This document shows, piece after piece, positions 46,198 through 57,966 of a DNA stretch of 64,000 bases (position 1 is the first letter of the stretch; the number at the start of each line of letters is the position of its first letter). The DNA lies in NCBI GenBank assembly GCA_018296165.2, contig JACKQL020000107.1, forward strand, positions 97,921-161,920, given 5' to 3'. A program made the position numbers and the translations under genes. The notes under the pieces are model-generated. The model had not been told where the DNA came from. It was given only the letters and a program-made list of their open reading frames with translations, and did not search any database. The DNA is from Termitomyces sp. T153 (lineage: Eukaryota; Basidiomycota; Agaricomycetes; Agaricales; Lyophyllaceae).

Positions 46198-47382
46198 ATG
46201 TCTTCCCCCAGCATTCCAGTAGTCTCCCCTGCTGATTTGGATGAGGTGGTGGTGTATGACAGTGGGGGGGAGGAGTTTGAGCATCGGCACCGCGCTAGTG
46301 CCAGGGACCAGAGTTGTAAGTGGTGTCGACTTGTCTTCTTGGGATGACTGACGGGGTTTTTGTAGAGTCATCCATGGTGGTGGTGGTGGATTTCCCAGGG
46401 GTCCCGAAGCAGACCAAGTTTTGTCCCGTGTTGCCAAAGGAGGGGAGCATGGGGCGGTCTGTGGGGAAGGTGGGGCTTTCGTGGGGTGGTTGGGGAAAGG
46501 GGGCATTCTCAGCGGTGATTTGTGGGAAGCGCCGAGCCTCCCTGTCCTCAGAGGCGGGACCCAGCAAGAGGCCGCATGGGCGCAAGCCGTCGGCGGGGCC
46601 TCCGGAGTCTCTCCTCTTTTCTCCTACCCTGGGCATTCCCTTGGAATGGTCATCAAGTCCCCCCACGCCTATTCCTTCAATCATGGAGGTCTTCCTTTGC
46701 AAGCAGGTGGAGGCTTTGACGTCGTCGTTAGCAGCACGGGAGGGTGAGCTCTGACAGGCAAGGGAGGACTGTGACGTGGTGCGGATGGAGAAAGAGGCAA
46801 TGGAGCAGGAAAGGAACACATTGGTGTGCATGGCGATGGAGCGAGCATTAGAGGTGCGGGGCTTGTGGGAGCGTCTGACGCAGATAGAGGGGCAGCCCGT
46901 GGGGGAAGCAGAGGGGCGGGGACAAGTTCCAGGGGGGGATGCGCTGTGGGCAGAGCTGGAGGTGGCGAGGCGGAGGGAGGATTGGTTGGCCAACGAGGCT
47001 GCTTTGGGGCGTGCGGGGATCCTTTGTGAGTGGTCTTCCATTCCTCCGTTTGTTACTGATGGTTCATTTTCTGGGGTTAGGCTGGGTGCAGGAGCATTGG
47101 GTCCTCTTGGACAGTGCCTCTGTGGCATTTGCATTGATTCAGGATGGGTTGACACAGGGGTCCGCGGTTCAGCCCCCAGAGTTGCAGCAGGGGATGGTGC
47201 AATTGGAGAGATTGCTGGCGGGGCATTGGCAACGCAATGTGGTGGCCCTGGGGTTGTGGTGGGAGGTGGCGGCTGATGCAGAGGAGGCGTTGCCGGAGTT
47301 GGCAGAGGTCTTGGCGGTGGTGCGGGCCCAGATGGAAGTCGATCTGGGGATAGAGTTGCCGGGAGATCCAGGGAGGGAGTGA
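46198..47382 (+). CDS. LARD copy II antisense coiled-coil ORF (damaged)
   Basis: Same plan as in copies I and III: first frame from 46198 (MSSPSIPVVSPADLDEVVVY) ending at a TGA that overlaps the ATG of the second frame (46344, MTDGVFVESSMVVVVDFPG). The second frame continues to a coiled coil but has a TGA inside it near 46753-46755. The intron donor GTGAGT is kept and its acceptor TTAG leads into VLLDSASVAFALIQDGLTQG. Stop at 47380-47382. Antisense to LTR transcription. Confidence 0.6.
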
Positions 47383-49858
47383 GATGGGTGCAGGCCCCAT
47401 TTCCTGTTGCTTTCAGACTTGCTGCCTCCCTCGCCTTTTATATATATGTAATTTTTGTATGTGAACATGTTCTTTTCTTGGTCCCTGAGCATGTGAAGTG
47501 AGGTTTTAGTTTGTATGAGGGCAAAGTAAGCGAAACACACAGGGGTGTGAGTGGAAGTTGAATCCCTAGTGAATCCAGAGGTGGGGGTTACGCCTGCTAG
47601 TGCTGTCTGTGCTGGCTAGTCTCAGGGTTTGTTGGGACGGGGCGGAGCATCGCAGGGAGGGCTCCCAAGGTTTGGCGGGGATGGTGGGAGTTCTCCTGTG
47701 GAGTTCTGTGGCATTTTGGGATGGTGTTATTGGGTTTGATTCTCGGAGTTTCTAACCAGGGGTGTAGGGGTTTTCTTCAGTTGGTAGCGGGGATGTGCGC
47801 CGTGTTGGTACAGGAGGGTGGACCTTCAAATCTTTCACTGGTGTCCAGCGGGGTTCAGGGCTTTGGTTTTCTTATCAGTGCGGTCGGTGGGAGGGACAGA
47901 GGTCTTCCTGTGATCTGGCCCTTATGCCGACGCTGGTGGCGAAGGCAGCGGGGCCCTCTTCATTGGTGGGGTTGGTGGGGCGAGGTTCATCCTCGCAGCA
48001 TAGTTGGTCTGGAGGGGGGGTCCTTGTAATAAGTTGGCGGAAGCTGGTTCTCCAGTTGTCCTGGGCTGTGGGTTTGGTCAGCATGGGGGCAGAGATACTC
48101 CCTTGGGGTGAGGATCCGATTCCTTGACTTGGGTCTCCCTGGGATCTATGTTTTGGTGGGGCTGCATATGGCAGGGTTCTGTTGAGCTCTGGAGTATTGT
48201 ATTCGATGAAAGGCACGCAGGGTCGGGGCTTTGTTGCATTCCAAAATATTGGTTCAGGTCGACATCACACTCCAGAGGGTCGTGTTCATGGGCAGGTGTG
48301 CTTGGGGGTGTTTGGTGTGCTTTGGAGCTGATGGTGATTTATGTTGCGGAGTTGGGGCTACCAGGGCATCATTGTTGGGTTGGTGCCATAGGTCCCCTTG
48401 ATCAAATGTTGGAGTCGGAGCAGAGGCCCTGGAGTCATGTTGCCAGGGTCTGGAGCTGCGTCGAGGGGTTCAGAGTGGGTCAGAGGGGTGGGTCGGGCAG
48501 TTTTGGGCTGGTGCGGGGTTGTTTGGGTCGTCAAGCCAGGTGGGGGAGGTTCTTTAAGGATATCAGAGCGTGTGCCCTTTGGGTCATCAGGTTGCTTGAA
48601 CGGCTGATCAACGTTCTCTGGATGATGGTGGGGCTTCTCCCTCCCTTATATGAACATGTCAGCGAATTTAGAGTACTTAGGGGAGCTACTTTGTATAAGG
48701 TCCTTTTTCCTATAGTTAGTTTGGGGTGGCTCCTATGCTGGGGGTTCCTTCGTGGGAGGTGGCGGAGTCTGGTGGTAGAGTTTAGGTTTGGGAGTGGCAT
48801 GCAGGGAGGGTCAGCATCAAGGGTCCTCAATGTCAGGGGTTCCAGATTGTGTGGGAGTAGGTGTTGAAATAGTGGCGCAGTCCAGAGTTGTCCCTTGTCG
48901 AGAGTTGGGGTGCCATGGTTCTCCTCATTAACTTTGGGGCTGGCTTTGGGCAGCGGGGTGGAGGGTGCGTAGCCATTCTTTTCCTGACTGTCTAGAAGCT
49001 CAGGGATGTCTTGGTCCTGTTCCGGATTGTCGGGGTCAGGTCGGAGGTGTCAGGGCCCCTTCATTTGTTGGGTGGAGGTGATGGCCGAGTCGACCGAGGT
49101 CCCCAACTGACCGGAAGCAGGTTCTGGGGTTGGAGCGTAGCCTAGGTCTGGGGTTCTTGCTCTGTTGTTGGGGTTGTTGGGTTGAGCTTGATTTTGGTGA
49201 TTTCGGGGCTAATTGTCGGAGGGTGTAGTTCCTCGGGGGTGATTGCGGTGAGGGTCAGGTGGTTGATAGTAGGGTTCGGTAATGTTGTTGGTGATTAGTC
49301 GCACTCGTCAGTCTGTGGGGTTGCTAGTGGGTCGGTGGATCCACAGGCAGGCTTCAGGGAAGCGCGTTCTCAGTGGTCTCATTGTGGCTGGCAATCCTTC
49401 ACACAATGGGTGACTGTTTCGCGGCAGGTTGGTGTTATTGTTTGTCGGAGGGTTGGCACAGTGCTGGAGACATTGTCGCTCATTTAGTCGGATGGTCACC
49501 AGGTTTTAGAATGCTGTTCTTTGGGTGATGTCAGGGTCAACTTTGTGCAAGGGAATGGAGTTGGCGGAGAGGGTAAGGGTGGGGTGGGAGATGATTTGAC
49601 GGTCTGTGTGAGGGGTTCGAGGTTGGGTGTGGGTTGGGGAGGGTGTCTGTGGGGGGAGCCGTTGTATGGATGTAACCGGAGTGGAGGGGACATTTGGTGT
49701 CGGATCCACAACTCAATGTGCCTCAGCAAATAGGGCAGGGCCATATGAATCATAAGGGTTTCTAGGCACAGGTAGACCATAGACATTGGAGTTATTTGAT
49801 TGTGTGTGTGGAGATAATGTGGGCATCATGGATGGGGTAAGGTAGAGTCTTGATATTA

Positions 49859-50648
49859 TGTCAGGTTCCACTGACCCCGGGGGCTCAGCTGCACTGGGCG
49901 AGTCCTTACTAGGTGGGCGTGATCCCCTTGCACTGGCAACTGGACACTCGAAAGCATTCTGGACACTGATTGCTTGTGCGGATAGTCGGTGGGATGTGAT
50001 CCGAACAGGTCTGGGGAGGTCCGGAGAAGTCAGATTGCGAGAAAATGGGACGGGCTTGGCGGGGTTCAGACAGAAGACTGTATGGGAGATTTGTGGATGC
50101 AAAGAGGTAGGAGGCTATGCGATCAATGGGAGTGGAGCTGGGGTTTGATGGAAGATCAATTGGGGTTGATGGAGTCCGGAACCGAGCAAAGAGCGAGGTT
50201 TGGACCTGGTGAAAGAGTGTTGGGATTTGTAATTGTAATCACAGAGTTTGTGAGGTCGTTAAGGTTGAGGAAGACTTGGGCACAATGGCCAGACGGAGTC
50301 ACCGAGACAGCATTGGACAAAATGAAATGGAGTCGAGATGGAACAAGAATAGGTTCGAGCGGAGATACAAAACGATAACAAGAATGATAACAAAATGGAG
50401 ACAAGACAAGACTGGGAGACTGAGATAAGACCGGGAGACTGAGATAAGACTGGGAGACTGAGATAAGACTGGGAGACTGAGAATAAGGAAAACAAGACAT
50501 GGAACATGGAACACGAGAAAGAAAACAATCAGACCATAGGTAATGTTAACAATAGGTAGGTAATATCAAGACTAGAGTATGTAGAGCTACTCGACGTCTT
50601 ATATACTGACTACTGGAGAACTTCGGAGTATGTCGGCTGTAGCGGCAG
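49859..50648 (-). repeat. LARD copy II right LTR, first part
   Basis: Starts TGTCAGGTTCCACTGACC after ATATTA. It is split after GGCAG at 50648 by LARD copy III and continues at 56721. It holds four units of the 19-bp minisatellite at 50414-50487. Confidence 0.92.
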
Positions 50649-51780
50649 TGTCAGGTTCCGCTGACCTCGGGGGCTCAGCTGCACTGGGCGAGTCCTTACT
50701 AGGCGGGTGTGATTCCCCTGCATTGGTAACCGAACACTCGAAGACATTCCGGGCCCTAGTGGCTTGCGTGGGTAGCTGGGGAGATGTGATCCAGACGGAT
50801 CTGGGAAGGTCCGGAGAAGTCGGATCGTGGGGAAACGAGACGGTCTTGGCGGGGTTCAGGCAGAAGGCCGTACGGGAGATTTGCAGAAGCAAGGGAGTAG
50901 GTGGCTGTGTGATCCATGGGGACGGAGCCGGGGTTTGATGGGAGATCATTTGGGGCTGATGGAGTCTGGGACCGAGCGAAGAGTGGGGTTTGGACCTGGT
51001 AAAGGAGTGTCGGGGTTCGTAATCGTAATCGCAGAGTTTGTGAGGTCGTTAAGGTTGATGAAGACTTGGGCACAAGGATCTGACGGAGTCACCGAGACAG
51101 CGTCAGATGAGACAATATGGAACAGGAGTAGATTTGAGTGGGGATACGAAACGATAACGAGAATGATAACGAAATGGAAACAAGACAAGACCGGGAGACT
51201 GAGATAAGACCGGGAGACTGAGAGTAAGGAGAATGGGACACGAAACACGAAACATGAAAGGAAACAATCAGACCATAGGTAACGTTAAGCAATCTCAAGA
51301 CTAGAGTACAAAGAGCTACTCGATGACTTATGTACTGACTACCAGAGGACTTCAGGGTACGTCGGCTGTGGCGGCGGGGCTTGGCGGGGCTTGACAGAGT
51401 GGGCGGGTGTTGGTTGTGATCGAAGATTGTGCCGCGCTGATATGTTGATGGGATCATTGGAGAACGTGGGTTGCCCCAAGGTTGTCGTGATACTCTGGAA
51501 TAGGTCGGAGGAATCAGGGTGTTGAGTTGATGATGGGTGGCGAAGATCGGGAACAGCGGGGGTGGTTCTCGGGGTTCGGGAGGCCCAGGGTAAGTGTCAG
51601 TGGCTGCGGGGCAGGCACCAAAGTTGGCCAGGGGGCCGTCGGAGTTAGCTGGGGAGGCATCGGAGTTAGCCGAAGTAGGCGCAGGGCATGGGCAGAAGTT
51701 CGGCGGAGCGTTGGGGTTCCCTTTGGGGGTTCGGGGGGTTGATGGACGATGTGCGGGGTTTTGGGGAACGGGTCGTGACA
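50649..51780 (-). repeat. LARD copy III left LTR
   Basis: 1132 bp, same length as its partner. The position of the TATA-like sequence in other copies reads TACATAAG (minus strand) here. Confidence 0.93.
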
Positions 51781-51990
51781 TCACCCCCCCTTCAGTGTCG
51801 AGACCCTTCGAGACATGGGGCAGGACGGGGATCGGCGGGGCGTGGGAGTCAAAGCCAAGCAATATTGATCAATCCGCAGCGAGTGATAGCGGCGTGGGAG
51901 ACGAAGTCGAAGCGCGGCCGCCGTTTTGTCAGGGTCCTCCTCAATCAATTAAAAGCTTTGGGCGTGCCCCGGGGTTTCCCAAATTTCGTC

Positions 51991-53121
51991 ATGTCTTCCC
52001 CCAGCGTTCCAGTGGCTTCTCCTGCCGATTTAGATGAGGTGGTGGTGTATGACAGTGGGGGTGAGGAGTTCGAGCGTCGGCGCCGGGGTAGCGTTAGGGA
52101 CCGGAGTTGTAAGTGTTGTCGATTTTTCTTTTTGGGATGGTTGACGGGGTTCCTGTAGAATCATCCATAGTAGTAGTGGTGGATTTTCCGGGGGTTCCGA
52201 AGCGGACCAAGTTTCATCCCGCGGTGCCAAAGGGGAAGGTGGCGTCCTCGGTGATGGTTCGGGGGAAGCGTCGAGCTTCCCCGCCCTCGGGGGCGGGACC
52301 CAGCAAGAGGCCGCGTGGGCGTGAGTTGTCGGCGGGGCCTCTGGAGTCCTCCCTCTTTTCTCCTGTCCCAGGCGTCCCCTCGGAGCGGTCGTCGAGTCCC
52401 CCTGCACCGATTCCTTCAATCACGGAGGTCTTCCTTCGCAAACAGGTGGAGGCCTTGACGACGTCGTTGGCAGTACGGGAGGGTGAGCTCCGACGGGCGA
52501 GGGAGGATCGTGATGCGGCGCGGACGGAGAAGGAAGTGATGGAGCGGGAGAGGAACACTTCGGTGCGCGTGGCAATGGAGCGAGCGCTAGAGGTGCGGGG
52601 TTTGCGGGAGCGTCTGGCGCAGGTGGAGGGGCAGCCCGCGGGGGAAGCGGAGGGGCGGGGACGAGTTCCGGAGGGCGATGCGTTGTGGGCGGAGCTAGAG
52701 GCGGCGAGGCGGAGGGAGGATTGGTTGGCCAACGAGGCCGCCTCGGGTCGCGCGGGGATCCTTCGTGAGTTGTCTCCTGTTCCCCCGTTCGTTATTGACG
52801 GTTCATTTTCTGAGTTTAGGCTGGGTGCGGGAGCATCGGGTCCTCTTGGACAGTGCCTCCGCGGCGTTCGCGTCGATTCAGGACGGGTTGACGCAGGGGT
52901 CTGCAGTCCAGCCTCCGGAGTTGCAGCAGGGGATGGCGCAGTTGGAGAGGTTGCTGGCGGGGCATCGGCGGCGTAATGCGGTGGCCCCGGGATCATGGTG
53001 GGAGGTGGCGGCTGATGCGGGGGAGGCATTGCTGGGGTTGGCGGAGATCCTAGCGGTGGTGCGGGCTCAGATGGAGGTCGACCTGGGGGTTGGGTTGCCG
53101 GGGGGTCCGGGGAGGGAGTGA
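51991..53121 (+). CDS. LARD copy III antisense coiled-coil ORF (best preserved)
   Basis: No known family. A first frame starts at 51991 (MSSPSVPVASPADLDEVVVY, then DSGGEEFERRRRGSVRDRS) and ends in a GTAAGT donor-like site. A second frame starts at 52137 (MVDGVPVESSIVVVVDFPGV). It holds a basic, nuclear-signal-like stretch GKRRASPPSGAGPSKRPRGR, a Ser/Pro segment, and a long coiled coil: VFLRKQVEALTTSLAVREGE, MERALEVRGLRERLAQVEG and ALWAELEAARRREDWLANEA. A clean intron (GTGAGT at about 52764 to TTTAG at 52819) then joins WVREHRVLLDSASAAFASIQ and QQGMAQLERLLAGHRRRN, ending VGLPGGPGRE at 53121. How the first frame connects to the second is unclear: direct splicing at GTAAGT..GTAG gives a stop. 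It is antisense to LTR transcription. Confidence 0.65.
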
Positions 53122-55583
53122 GATGGGTGTGAGCCTTGTTTCTTGTCGCTCTCGGACTTGCTGCCTTCCCCACCTATTGTATATAGAATAATTCTTTTTG
53201 TACGCAAACATGTGTTTTCTTGGTCCCTGGGCGTGTGAAGTAAGATTTTAGTTTTGTATGAGGGCAAAGTAAGCGAAACACGCAGGGGTGTGAGAGGAAG
53301 TTGAATCCCTAGTGAGTCCAGAGGCGGGGGTTACGCCCGCTAGTGCCGTCTGCGCTGGCTAGTCCCGGGGTTTGTCGGGACGGGGCGGGGCATTGCGGGA
53401 GGGCTCCCGAGGTCTGGCGGGGGTGGCGGGAGTTCTCCGGTGGGCGTTCCCGGCATTTTGGGCAGTGTCATTAAGTTCGATTCTCGGAAATTCCGACTGG
53501 GGGTGTAGGGGGCGTGTGCCGTATTGGTAGTGGAGGGTGGGCCTTCGAATCTTTCACGGTGCCCAACGGGTTCGGGGCTTTAGTTGTCTTGGCGGTGCAG
53601 TTGGCGGGGGGTAATGGGGTCTTCCCATGGTTTGGCCCTTATGCCGGCACTGGTGGCGGGGGCGGCGGGGCCTTTTTCATTGGAGGGGTTGGGTGAGGCG
53701 AGGTTCGTCCTCGCGGTATAGTTGGTCCGGGTCGAGGTTGTGTTCCGGAGTGTTGCGTCTGTGGGCGGGCATGCTTCAGGTGGCGCTTTGGTGTGCTCCG
53801 GAGTGTCGATGACCGAGGAGGTGGAATGCGGGGTGATCAGTCCCAACCAGTTCCTTCGGGTCCGGGGCCAAAATTCGGGGTTCCGGATCATCTACATGAT
53901 ATTGCTTCCCTGACCAAAGGTAAGCCCGAGGCGGACAAAGGGGGTCTTACGTAGTTCTAATACTTCCTCGAGTTCGGAGGTTCGGGGGTCGGTGGTTCCC
54001 TCATCGGGGAGAAGTGGGTGGTCCCGGAGTCGACTCAAGGGTCACTTGGTGGGGGTTTGTTGGTTGTTCATGGTTGTTGGGGCGGCGGGGAGGTCGGCCA
54101 CGGGGAGGCACTGGAGTAGGGTTCCCCGGGAGATGCGGCAGGGTCGAGGCTGCTCTTCATTCGTGTTCCGGAGCGGCCCGGAGATTGTTGTAAGTGTGGG
54201 GGTGGCAGTGGGGAGAGGCACTGCCCGCTCTTCTGGAGGCTCCGATGATGTGGTCCCTGTTCGGCGGACATATTCCGGTGTAGGGACGGGATTCGGGGCG
54301 GGTGGTGATTTTTGTCGCGGGGTTGGGGCTACCAGGGCATCATTGTCGAGCTGGCGCCGTGAGTTTTCTTGGTCAAATGTCGTGGTCGGAGCGGAGGCCC
54401 TGGAGTCGTGTCGCCAGGGTCCGGAGCTGTGTTGAAGGGTTTGGAGGGGCCTGGGTGGGACAGTTTTAGGCTGGCACGGGGTTGTTTGGGTCGTCGAGCC
54501 AGGTGGGGGAGGTCCCTTGAGAATATCGGAGCGTGTGCCCTTTGGGTTGTCGGGTCGCTTAAACGGCCCATCGTCGTTTTCTGGGTGATGGTGGGGCTTC
54601 TCCCTCCCTTATGTGAACATGTCAGCGAATTTAGAGTACTCAGGGAACTACTTCGTATAGGGTCCTTTTTCCTATAGTTAGTTCGGGGTGGCTCCTATGC
54701 TGGGGATTCCTTCGTGGGAGGTGGCGTAGTCTGGTGGGGGAGTTTAAGCTCGGGGGTGGCATGCGGGGGGGTTTTGGCGTCCAGGGTCCTCATTGTCGGG
54801 GGCTCCGGATTGTGTAGGGGAGGGTGGTGAAATAGCGGCGTGGTCCGGAGTTGTCCCTTGTCGGGAGTGGGGTGCCGTGGTTCTTCTTATTAACGTCTAG
54901 AGGCTCGGGGATGTTTTGGTCTTGTTCCGGGGTTGTCGGGGTCGGGTCAGGGAGGTCGGGGCCCCTTCATTTGTTGGGCGGAGGTGACGGCCGATCGATC
55001 GAGGTCCGGACGCAGGTCATGGTTGGAGCCTGGCCTAGGTCTGAGGTTCTTGGTTGCTGGTGGGTTGGTGGATCCACAGGCGGGCTTCGGGGAAGCGCAT
55101 TCTCAGTGGTCTCATCGTGGCTGGCGATCCTTTGCACAATGGGTGACTGTCTCGCGGCGAGTTGGTGGTATTGTTTGTCGGAGGGTTGTCGGGGCCGGGG
55201 ACATTGTCGCTCATTGGGTCGGGTGGTCGCTGGGTTTTGGAATGCTGTTCTTTGGGTGACGTTGGGGGTCAACTTTGTGTGAGGGAACAGGGTTGGCGGA
55301 GAGGGTAAGGGTGGGGTGGAAGATGATTTGACGGTTTGCGCGAGGGGTTGGGTGTGAGTTGGGGAGGGTGTCTGTGGGGGGAGCCGTTGTATGAAAGTAA
55401 CCGGAGCGGAGGGGACGTTTGGTGTCGGATCCGCGACTCAATGTGCCTCGGCAAATTGGGCGGGGCCATATGAATTATAAGGGTTCCCCGGCACGGGTAG
55501 ACCATAGACATCGGAGTTATTTGATCGTGTGTGCGGAGGTAATGCGGGCATTACAGACGGGGTAAGGTAGAGTCTTGAGATTA

Positions 55584-56715
55584 TGTCAGGTTCCGCTGAC
55601 CTCGGGGGCTCAGCTGCACTGGGCGAGTCCTTACTAGGCGGGTGTGATTCCTCTGCATTGGTAACCGAACACTCGAAGACATTCCGGGCCCTGGTGGCTT
55701 GCGCAGGTAGCTGGGGAGATGTGATCCAGATGGATCCGGGAAGGTCCGGAGAAGTCGGATCGTGGGGAAACGAGACGGTCTTGGCGGGGTTCAGGCAGAA
55801 GGCCGTACGGGAGATTTGCAGAAGCAAGGGAGTAGGTGGCTGTGTGATTCATGGGGACGGAGCCGGGGTTTGATGGGAGATCATTTGGGGCTGATGGAGT
55901 CCGGGACCGAGCGAAGAGTGGGGTTTGGACCTGGTAAAGGAGTGTCGGGGTTTGTAATCGTAATCGCGGAGTTTGTGAGGTCGTTAAGGTTGATGAAGAC
56001 TTGGGCACAAGGATCTGATGGAGTCACCGAGACAGCGTCGGATGAGACAATATGGAACAGGAGTAGATTCGAGTGGGGATACGAAACGATAACGAGAATG
56101 ATAACGAAATGGAAACAAGACAAGACCGGGAGACTGAGATAAGACCGGGAGACTGAGAGTAAGGAGAATGGGACACGAAACACGAAACACAAAAGGAAAC
56201 AATCAGACCATAGGTAACGTTAAGCAATCTCAAGACTAGAGTACGAAGAGCTACTCGATGACTTATGTACTGACTACCGGAGGACTTCGGGGTACGTCGG
56301 CTGTGGTGGCGGGGCTTGGCAGGGCTTGACAGAGTGGGCGGGTGTCGGTTGTGATCGAAGATTGTGCCGCGCTGATACGTTGATGGGATCATTGGAGAAC
56401 GTGGGTTGCCCCAAGGTTGTCGTGATACTCCGGAATAGGTCGGAGGAATCAGGGTGTTGAGTTGATGATGGGTGGCGAAGATCGGGAACAGCGGGGGTGG
56501 TTCTCGGGGTTTGGGAGGCCCAGGGTAAGTGTCAGTGGCTGCAGGGCAGGCACCGAAGTTGGCCAGGGGGCCGTCGGAGTTAGCCGGGGAGGCATCGGAG
56601 TTAGCCGAAGTAGGCACAGGGCATGGGCAGAAGTTCGGCGGAGCATTGGGGTTCCCTTTGGGGGTTCGGGGGGTTGATGGACGATGTGCGGGGTTTCGGG
56701 GAACGGGTCGTGACA
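55584..56715 (-). repeat. LARD copy III right LTR
   Basis: 1132 bp, preceded by GAGATTA and ending TCGTGACA. Nearly identical to the left LTR. Confidence 0.93.
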
Positions 56716-56720
56716 GGCAG

Positions 56721-57139
56721 GGCTTTGCAGAGCTCGACGGAGTTGGTGGGTGTCAGTTGCGATCAAGGGTCGGGCCATGTTGATATGTTGATGGGATCAT
56801 TTGGGAACGCGGGTTGCCCTGAGGTTGTCGTGATACTCCAGAATGGGTCAGAGGAGCCAGGGTGTTGAGTTGATGATGGGTGGCAAAGATCGGGAACAGC
56901 AGGGGTGGTTCTCGGAGTTTGGGAGATCCAGGGTAAGTGTCAGTGGCTGCAGGGAAGTCGTTGAAGTTGGCCAGGGGGCCGTTGGAGTTAGCCGGGGAGG
57001 CGTCGGAGTTAGCTGAGGTTGCATCAGGGCTAATCGAAATAGGCGCAGGGCATGGGCAGAAGTTCAGTGGAGCATTGGGGGTTTTGCGGAATGGGAGGTT
57101 GCTGGACGATGTGCGGGGTCCAGGGGACAGGTTGTGACA
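56721..57139 (-). repeat. LARD copy II right LTR, second part
   Basis: Continues from 50648 after removal of copy III and one target duplication, with GGCTTTGCAGAGCTCGACGG matching the left LTR of copy II near 45565. Ends TTGTGACA. Confidence 0.92.
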
Positions 57140-57966
57140 GTTGCTAAGACAGAATGCCCTTCTAACTGAGGTAGTGGAGAGTGAGGGATGGGGGTAGAGA
57201 TGGGGAAAGGCAGCAACAGGAAGACTACAATTAAGGGACAAATGTAAACTGGTCGCTAGCCATAGTTGCTAGCGTCGTTAAGTTGGATTAACTAAAATAG
57301 GCACCTGCAGTTGGCACCACACTAAGTTGAGGTCGAAGTTGAGGAGGCTTATTGCTAAGCCTGGGTCAAAGGCAATAAAAAGAGCAAAAGAGGCAAAGTG
57401 AAATCTCTTGCTGGTAGGGCTCAAAGATAGCAGTTCTCTGATTGTTCTTGTCTGTCCTTAGTGTCTATGTACAGTCAGTATTTATACATTTCAAGGTATA
57501 GTATGGGAAAGTAAACAAATAGGCACCACTAGCAACGGCGTCTGTCACTGTGTTTAGGGTGCATACGAGGTGTCAGTCTGTAACTAAGTGAAAAATCATA
57601 GGCGAAGTCTTGGCAGCACCTAATTGCAAATGAAACCAAAAAGTAACGAGTTCGATGTCAATACCTGAAGCGTAGACGCTGTTCAAGTATGTTGGTAAGC
57701 TCAGCAAAAGAAATGATAGTAAAAAGGTATGCATCTGATAATTTGTCCATATATAGTAAGAAAATGCTGTTTCGTCGCTAGAGTCGCTGGGGTCACTATT
57801 AATTGTCACTAGGAAGGGTCTAGGCCTTGATGATTTAGGCCCAAGTTCCAGACTCCCTGTGATGTTTCTTGTGATCGGTAAGTCTTGCGGTCACTAAAGT
57901 CTCATGTGCTGAGTGTTGTGACTTATGTTGGATTCAAGGTAGTCAGCTGCTACTAAGTCCAAAATG
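57140..57966 (-). mobile_element. 5' end of the gypsy element: LTR, primer-binding site and leader
   Basis: This is the displaced 5' part of the gypsy element at 39379-44795, as shown by the GTTGC duplication either side of LARD copy II. In minus-strand order it holds an LTR of about 0.65 kb (about 57320-57966) with a TATA box TATAAA at 57481-57486. A primer-binding-site-like TGGTGCCAACTGCAGG follows at 57304-57319, and then a leader of about 160 bp. The outer LTR end is approximate. Confidence 0.7.
57304..57319 (-). promoter_or_regulatory. Putative gypsy primer-binding site
   Basis: TGGTGCCAACTGCAGG on the minus strand begins with TGG, as expected for pairing with the CCA end of a tRNA, and lies just inside the LTR. 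The tRNA was not identified. Confidence 0.5.

Larger units (their letters stand above)
50649..56715 (-). mobile_element. LARD copy III: complete, youngest copy, nested in the right LTR of copy II
   Basis: It has two LTRs of equal length, 1132 bp each (50649-51780 and 55584-56715), and an internal region of 3803 bp (51781-55583). GGCAG precedes it (50644-50648) and follows it (56716-56720), a perfect 5-bp target duplication. The interrupted LTR reads on across the insertion. The two LTRs differ by only scattered transitions. No retrotransposon enzyme is encoded on either strand. On the minus strand a tract of seven G then TGA abuts the LTR, as a polypurine tract would. Confidence 0.95.
44796..57139 (-). 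mobile_element. LARD copy II, inserted in the gypsy 5' leader and itself split by copy III
   Basis: Left LTR 44796-45984, internal part 45985-49858, right LTR 49859-50648 continuing at 56721-57139. GTTGC is found directly before it (44791-44795) and directly after it (57140-57144): a perfect 5-bp target duplication. The gypsy leader resumes right of 57139. There is no pol. The inferred transcription is minus, like copy I. Confidence 0.92.
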
